A DNA stretch of 10,464 bases from the NCBI GenBank assembly GCA_039181495.1, contig JBCDCP010000103.1:1-10464 (forward strand), given 5' to 3'. The position numbers were made by a program, and so were the translations under genes. The notes under the pieces were generated by a model. It was not told the DNA's origin. It ran no database searches and was given only the letters and a program-made list of their open reading frames with translations. Of this stretch, positions 5,834-10,464 are shown in pieces. Position 1 is the stretch's first letter, and each line of letters begins with the position of its first letter. The DNA comes from JBCDCP01 sp039181495 (GTDB lineage: Bacteria; Pseudomonadota; Alphaproteobacteria; Rhizobiales; Tepidamorphaceae).

Positions 5834-5851
5834 TTCCCGGCATATCGGGAA
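5834..5851. promoter_or_regulatory. Inverted repeat TTCCCG-N6-CGGGAA upstream of the efflux operon, possible operator
   Basis: Perfect 6-base arms (5834-5839 and 5846-5851) flank GCATAT. The site ends 24 nt before the adaptor start codon and just before AAAGGGGA (5856-5863), the likely Shine-Dalgarno. It may be an operator for a TetR- or LysR-type regulator encoded elsewhere, or an mRNA hairpin near the ribosome binding site. Confidence 0.4.
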
Positions 5852-5875
5852 GTCTAAAGGGGACGGCCGGAATAG

Positions 5876-7084
5876 ATGGGGTATGACAACGCAAGACGTC
5901 ACTTCGACCGATTGACCGGTTCGGACCACTTCGATCGAAGAGCGCGGCGCGTAAGCCTTTTGGCCTACCTTTTCGCAGTCTTTGCCGTCATGTTGCCGGC
6001 CGAACTGGCCGCGCAGCAAGGCCCACCCGGGGTCACCACCGCCAAACCTGTCATTCGAGAGATCGTCGAGGATGATGAATTCGTCGGCAGGTTCGAAGCA
6101 ATCGATTTCGTCGAAGTCCGTGCCCGGATCGGAGGTTACCTAGAGGAAGTCCATTTCGACGAGGGTAGCGTGGTCGAAGCCGGCGAGCTGCTCTTCACAA
6201 TCGATCAGCGCCCCTTCGAGACGGCGCTGGCCCAGGCTGAGGCTCAGCTGCAGATCTCCGAAACACAGGTGACCTTCGCCGAGAGCCAGTTCCAACGCGC
6301 CGAGGAGCTGGTTGGCCGGGGCAACATTCCCGTGGCGACCCTCGATGAACGGCGACAGGAATTCCTCGCTGCGCAGGCCGCGGTGGAGGGTGCGCGCGCC
6401 GCCGTCCAGCGCGCCCAACTCGATCTCGAATACACCGAGATCAGGGCACCGATCTCAGGCCGTATCGGCGACCGTGCGATCAGCCCGGGCAACCTCGTGC
6501 AGGCCGATCAGTCTGTTTTGACGACAATCGTTTCGCTCGATCCGATCCACTTCTATTTCGATGTCGATGAACGTTCCTTGCTTGCTTATGCGCAAAATGC
6601 GCGCGAGAGCGGGAACGCACTTCAGGAGGGTGCCGGCAATCTGCCGGTGGTTGCGCGGATCGCAGATGCCACACAACCGCCATTCCAGGGTATTCTCGAC
6701 TTTGCAGAGAACCGCATTGACGAGGCCAGTGGGACGCTGCGGGTTCGCGCCCGTTTCGACAATCCCGACCTTGTGCTTCAGCCGGGGCTGTTTGGCCGCA
6801 TCAACGTGCCCGGTTCGCTGCCCTATGAGGGTATTCTGATTCCCGATGAAGCCATTGCAGTGGATCAGAACCGGCAGATTGTCTTCATCGTGGGAGAGAA
6901 CAACGCCGCTGAAATCCGTGTTATCAGGCCGGGTCCCCGGCTTTATGGCTATCGCGTGATCCGTGAGGGGCTAACGGGCGACGAGCAGGTCATCATCAAC
7001 GGCATTGTGCGGGTCCGGCCAGGGGTTCCTGTGAACCCCGAAATGGTGGAGCTGCCACCCGAGAACGGACAGGGCGGCTCATAG
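5876..7084 (+). CDS. RND efflux periplasmic adaptor (membrane fusion protein)
   Basis: 402 aa, the usual size of AcrA/MexE-type adaptors, which link an RND pump to an outer-membrane channel across the periplasm. A basic stretch (RRARR, 21-25) leads a hydrophobic signal segment (about 26-46) with likely cleavage near LAAQQ. There is no lipobox Cys, so it is probably not lipid-anchored, unlike AcrA. The first lipoyl half-motif is ARIGGYLEEVHFDEGSVVEA (83-102), then an alpha-helical hairpin (about 113-185) rich in Ala, Gln and Glu, then the second half EYTEIRAPISGRIGDRAISP (185-204), then the beta-barrel and membrane-proximal domains. ATG 5876 is the only in-frame ATG before the signal segment; its Shine-Dalgarno (AAAGGGGA) is rather far, 12 nt. 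The pump gene starts one base after its stop. Confidence 0.93.
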   Translation: MGYDNARRHFDRLTGSDHFDRRARRVSLLAYLFAVFAVMLPAELAAQQGPPGVTTAKPVIREIVEDDEFVGRFEAIDFVEVRARIGGYLEEVHFDEGSVVEAGELLFTIDQRPFETALAQAEAQLQISETQVTFAESQFQRAEELVGRGNIPVATLDERRQEFLAAQAAVEGARAAVQRAQLDLEYTEIRAPISGRIGDRAISPGNLVQADQSVLTTIVSLDPIHFYFDVDERSLLAYAQNARESGNALQEGAGNLPVVARIADATQPPFQGILDFAENRIDEASGTLRVRARFDNPDLVLQPGLFGRINVPGSLPYEGILIPDEAIAVDQNRQIVFIVGENNAAEIRVIRPGPRLYGYRVIREGLTGDEQVIINGIVRVRPGVPVNPEMVELPPENGQGGS

Positions 7085-7085
7085 G

Positions 7086-10000
7086 ATGGGGTTCGCCCAC
7101 TTTTTCACCGACCGTCCGATCTTCGCAACGGTTGTGTCGCTGATTATCGTCATCCTTGGCGGGTTGGCCTACACCCAGTTGCCGGTCGCGCAGTACCCCG
7201 AGATCGCGCCACCATCCATCGTTGTCCGCGCCACCTATCCTGGCGCCGATGCGGACACCGTCGCCAAGACTGTGGCAGCCCCGATCGAAGAGGAGATCAA
7301 TGGCGTCGAGGGCATGATCTACATGTCCTCCTATTCGACCAGTGACGGCGCCATGGCATTGACCGTCACCTTCGAACTGGGGACCGATCTCGACGCGGCC
7401 CAGGTGCTTGTCCAGAACCGTGTTGCCATTGCTGAGCCGCGCTTGCCTGAAGAAGTACGCCGACTGGGGATCACCACCACCAAGAGCAGCCCGGACCTGA
7501 TGATGGTCGTACATATGCTGTCGCCCGATGACAGCTTTGACCAGCTCTATGTATCGAACTATGCGCGCTCAAGGGTGCGCGACGTGCTGGTCAGGTTGGA
7601 AGGGGTTGGCGATCTGCGCATTTTCGGCGAACGGCAGTTCGCCCTGCGGGTCTGGCTGGATCCTGAACAATTATCCGCCTATGGCATGACGGCGAGCGAT
7701 GTTGTGCAGGCATTGCGCGAGCAGAATGTCCAGGTCTCGGGCGGGTCAATCGGGGCGCCGCCCAACACCACCGACAATGCGTTCCAATACACGGTGACGA
7801 CCCAAGGCCGCTTCGAGAGTGCGCGCGAGTTTCGCTACGTCATCGTCAAGGCCACCGATGATGGGCGTTTGATCCAGCTGCAGGATGTTGCGCGCATCGA
7901 ACTGGGCGCGCGCGACTACAACCTCAACAGCTATCTCAACAACAAGGCCGCCGTTGCGCTCGGCATCTTTCAGCGACCGGGCACCAACGCGCTGGAAGCC
8001 GCTGATCAGATCATCTCCACCATGGAGCGTCTGTCCCAGGAGTTTCCGCCGGGGTTGGAATACCAGATCATCTACAACCCAACCGAATTCATCGAAGAGT
8101 CGATCAACGAGGTCTACCGAACCATCTTCGAAGCAGCGCTCCTGGTGATGCTGGTGATCTTCGTTTTTCTGCAATCGGTCCGATCGGCACTCATTCCGGT
8201 CATTGCGATCCCGGTTTCTCTCATTGGCACCTTCGCCGTGATGCAGGCGCTTGGGTTCTCGCTCAACACGCTGACGCTGTTCGGGTTGGTGCTTGCGATC
8301 GGCATCGTTGTCGACGACGCGATCGTCGTTGTCGAGAACACCGAGCGCTGCATTGATGAGGGTGATGAGCCGCGCGCGGCCACCCACCGCAGCATGACCG
8401 AGGTGTCCACGGCCCTTGTGGCCACGTCGCTCGTCCTTGTGGCGGTGTTTGTGCCGACGGCATTCGTTCCTGGGATTTCTGGCCAGTTCTACACCCAGTT
8501 TGCGCTGACGATTGCTGCGGCCACCATCATTTCAACGCTCAACTCGCTCACCCTGTCTCCGGCGCTTGCAGCGATCCTGCTCAAACCGCACGATGCCAAG
8601 GAAAGCACGTTCTTCCTTATGCGCTTCGGCAATGCGCTTGCTGCCGGCTTCAACCGCGGCTTCGATGCCATGGCCGATGTCTACGCCCGGATCGTAAGGT
8701 TCCTGGTGGGCAGTGCGGCATCGCTGATTGGCATGTTCGGAGTCTTTGGCGGGCTTCTGGCGGCAACCGTCTGGCTAGCGGATCGGGTACCGCAGGGTTT
8801 CATTCCGGTGATGGACCAGGGCTATGCAATCGTGGTGGTCAAGCTGCCCGATGGTGCATCGCTCGAACGCACCGATGCTGTCATCCAGAGGGCCAGCGAA
8901 ATCGCACTGAATACGCCTGGCGTCCAGAATGCTGTGGGGTTTTCAGGGCTGGACGGTTCGACCTTCACGCTGTCCACAAATGCAGGCGTGATCTTCACGC
9001 CATTTGACAGCTACGAAGAACGGCTGGCGGCCGGTCATTCGGCCAATGCGATCATCGGCAATCTGTTCGGACGCATGCAGGCCATTCAAGAGGCCTTCAT
9101 CATAGCCATTCCGCCGCCGCCCATTCGCGGCATCGGAACCGGCGGTGGTTTCAAACTGCAGTTGCAGGATCGCAATGTGGCGGAGGTCAATCGGGTTCTT
9201 GCATCCGCCTTTCAGATCATGGGCGCTTCCCAGCAGAACGAAGCTGTGACAGGCGTGTTCACAACCTTCTCGGCATCCAGCCCGCAACTGTTTCTCGATA
9301 TCGAGCGCGACAAGGCACGCATGCTCAATGTGTCGATTCCGGCGATCTTCGACACACTCGCGATCAATCTCGGCACGTCTTACGTCAACGACTTCAACGC
9401 CTTTGGACGGGTCAATCAGGTTCGCGCTCAGGCCGATGAGGAATTCCGCCTAGACATCGAGGATATTGAGCGCCTGAAGGTGCGTTCGGCGACAGGCGCG
9501 CTGGTGCCGCTCGGCACGCTGGTCGACATCCGGACTGTGGCCGGGCCCAACCTTGTCCAGCGCTACAATATGTATGTGTCGGTGCCGGTGCAGGGTAACA
9601 CGCCGCCCGGCGTTTCAACCGGCCAGTCGCTCGATGCCATGGAGGCCATGGCCCAACAGATTCTGCCGCCAGGCGTCAGCTACGAATGGACCGAACTTGC
9701 GTTCCAGCAGCGCCAGGCCGCCGACATCATCCTCTTTATCTTCGGGCTTTCGGTGCTGTTTGCCTTCCTTGTGCTGGCGGCTCAGTATGAGAGCTGGATC
9801 CTGCCGATCGCGATCATTCTGATCGTACCATTGGGCGTGTTCTCGGCACTGGTCGGCGTCACCATCCGCGGGATGGACAACAACATTCTGACCCAGATCG
9901 GGTTGATCGTGCTGGTCGCACTCGCGGCGAAGAACGCGATCCTCATCGTTGAATTCGCTCGGCAGGGCGAGGATCAGGGCAAGACGCTCGTCGACGCCAC

Positions 10001-10262
10001 GGTCGAGGCCTGCCGTCTGCGTCTTCGACCGATCCTGATGACCGCCTTCGCATTCATTCTCGGCGTTGTGCCTTTGGTAATTGCCACCGGGCCGGGTGCC
10101 GAAATGCGCCAGTCCCTTGGCACAGCTGTGTTCTCGGGGATGCTGGGCGTCACGCTCTTTGGGCTTTTCCTTACGCCGGTCTTTTATGTCGCTCTGCGGC
10201 GGCTGACCAGCTTCGGCCGAAGACCCAAGACGGCCGAAACTGAGGCGAGCGTGTCGTCGTAA
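7086..10262 (+). CDS. RND efflux pump inner membrane transporter, HAE1 family (MexF/OqxB-like)
   Basis: 1058 aa, full length for hydrophobe/amphiphile RND pumps. These work as trimers, exporting drugs or other amphiphiles in exchange for protons. The start MGFAHFFTDRPIFATVVSLI gives the first membrane helix, followed by porter-domain sequence (QLPVAQYPEIAPPSIVV, TYPGADADTVAKTVA). The proton relay is intact: D410 and D411 in GIVVDDAIVVVEN on helix 4 and K949 in ALAAKNAILIVEF on helix 10. The C-terminal SLGTAVFSGMLGVTLFGLFL and TPVFYVALRR match the MexF/OqxB/BpeF subgroup as I recall it, as does RLGITTTKSSPDLMMVVHML. Subgroup is inferred from motifs, and the substrate cannot be read from sequence. 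It is coupled to the adaptor gene (stop TAG, one base, ATG). No outer-membrane factor follows, so a TolC-like channel from elsewhere is likely used. Confidence 0.95.
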   Translation: MGFAHFFTDRPIFATVVSLIIVILGGLAYTQLPVAQYPEIAPPSIVVRATYPGADADTVAKTVAAPIEEEINGVEGMIYMSSYSTSDGAMALTVTFELGTDLDAAQVLVQNRVAIAEPRLPEEVRRLGITTTKSSPDLMMVVHMLSPDDSFDQLYVSNYARSRVRDVLVRLEGVGDLRIFGERQFALRVWLDPEQLSAYGMTASDVVQALREQNVQVSGGSIGAPPNTTDNAFQYTVTTQGRFESAREFRYVIVKATDDGRLIQLQDVARIELGARDYNLNSYLNNKAAVALGIFQRPGTNALEAADQIISTMERLSQEFPPGLEYQIIYNPTEFIEESINEVYRTIFEAALLVMLVIFVFLQSVRSALIPVIAIPVSLIGTFAVMQALGFSLNTLTLFGLVLAIGIVVDDAIVVVENTERCIDEGDEPRAATHRSMTEVSTALVATSLVLVAVFVPTAFVPGISGQFYTQFALTIAAATIISTLNSLTLSPALAAILLKPHDAKESTFFLMRFGNALAAGFNRGFDAMADVYARIVRFLVGSAASLIGMFGVFGGLLAATVWLADRVPQGFIPVMDQGYAIVVVKLPDGASLERTDAVIQRASEIALNTPGVQNAVGFSGLDGSTFTLSTNAGVIFTPFDSYEERLAAGHSANAIIGNLFGRMQAIQEAFIIAIPPPPIRGIGTGGGFKLQLQDRNVAEVNRVLASAFQIMGASQQNEAVTGVFTTFSASSPQLFLDIERDKARMLNVSIPAIFDTLAINLGTSYVNDFNAFGRVNQVRAQADEEFRLDIEDIERLKVRSATGALVPLGTLVDIRTVAGPNLVQRYNMYVSVPVQGNTPPGVSTGQSLDAMEAMAQQILPPGVSYEWTELAFQQRQAADIILFIFGLSVLFAFLVLAAQYESWILPIAIILIVPLGVFSALVGVTIRGMDNNILTQIGLIVLVALAAKNAILIVEFARQGEDQGKTLVDATVEACRLRLRPILMTAFAFILGVVPLVIATGPGAEMRQSLGTAVFSGMLGVTLFGLFLTPVFYVALRRLTSFGRRPKTAETEASVSS

Positions 10263-10437
10263 GTGGAAATTGAAGATTGGGTCAGGAGATGACTTCCATT
10301 GTCCGCTTCCTGCCCACAAAAGTCACTCACGCACAATCGGCAATCGGTGCATCGTGAAACGGACATGTGGACTCGATTGTCGTTTTCTTGCGAGCTTGGG
10401 CAGAAGCGTTTTTCGCCGCCGACATAGACACATCATG
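10263..10437. other. Intergenic region after the efflux pump gene
   Basis: About 175 nt between the pump gene and the next start. It contains a tandem heptamer CAATCGG twice (10334-10347) inside a loose inverted repeat (CACGCAC at 10328-10334 with GTG and CGTG at 10347-10356). I saw no clear intrinsic terminator or promoter. A 22-codon frame from 10288 has no usable ribosome binding site spacing. Confidence 0.4.
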
Positions 10438-10444
10438 AGGAGGT
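10438..10444 (+). promoter_or_regulatory. Strong ribosome binding site of the next gene
   Basis: AGGAGGT lies 4 nt before an ATG at 10449. It is a near-perfect Shine-Dalgarno and is the main support for a gene starting there. Confidence 0.7.
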
Positions 10445-10448
10445 AGAC

Positions 10449-10464
10449 ATGAGCTTGATGGGAA
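10449..10464 (+). CDS. Start of an unidentified gene (cut by window edge)
   Basis: Only five codons are visible (MSLMG). The call rests on the AGGAGGT ribosome binding site just upstream and the absence of any other gene in this stretch. The product cannot be identified. Confidence 0.55.

Noticed and set aside
5611..7084. Genomic island inserted at tRNA-Arg
   Set aside because: No integrase, no repeat of the tRNA 3' end in the window, and no evident composition change.
9615..10319. 234-codon minus-strand frame
   Set aside because: It is antisense to the conserved C-terminal membrane part of the RND pump and is a low-complexity, His/Asp/Arg-rich shadow.
10288..10356. Small 22-codon frame MTSIVRFLPTKVTHAQSAIG...
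   Set aside because: The only AGGAG touches the ATG directly, too close to serve, and the peptide has no recognisable features.

Overview
The window reads as ordinary chromosomal DNA of a GC-rich alphaproteobacterium. Supporting points are the rpmH-rnpA-yidC order with divergent sequence outside the conserved motifs, GTG starts, and the style of the proteins. The order Hyphomicrobiales (Devosia-like relatives) is my best guess; that is inference from gene order and protein flavour, not from any search. No mobile element, CRISPR array or phage gene was seen.

Left block (minus strand, 1-1195): a translation and membrane-biogenesis operon transcribed leftwards. A good sigma70-type promoter (1167-1195) is followed by a leader of about 160 nt with a hairpin next to the Shine-Dalgarno, then rpmH (ribosomal protein L34), rnpA (RNase P protein) and the start of yidC (membrane insertase), which runs off the left edge. 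rnpA and yidC overlap by 4 nt.

Middle block (plus strand, 1377-5483): three co-directional genes. They encode a TVP38/TMEM64 (SNARE_assoc) membrane protein, a soluble FAD/NAD pyridine nucleotide-disulfide oxidoreductase of the lipoamide dehydrogenase/mercuric reductase superfamily that lacks the signature residues of both, and an orphan membrane histidine kinase 33 nt downstream. The first two families are known to occur as neighbours or fusions. A terminator-like hairpin lies between them, so they may be only partly cotranscribed. A 16-bp near-palindrome sits in the divergent region upstream.

Right block (plus strand, 5611-10262): a complete tRNA-Arg(ACG) gene, an intergenic stretch unusually rich in perfect inverted repeats, then a two-gene RND efflux operon: periplasmic adaptor plus HAE1-type inner membrane pump of the MexF/OqxB flavour, separated by one base. 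No outer-membrane channel or local regulator is present, so a TolC-like protein encoded elsewhere is presumably used. The last 16 bases begin another gene behind a strong ribosome binding site.

I did not find a convincing new system. The most interesting points are the atypical oxidoreductase with its TVP38 partner and orphan kinase, and the cluster of palindromes before the efflux operon.
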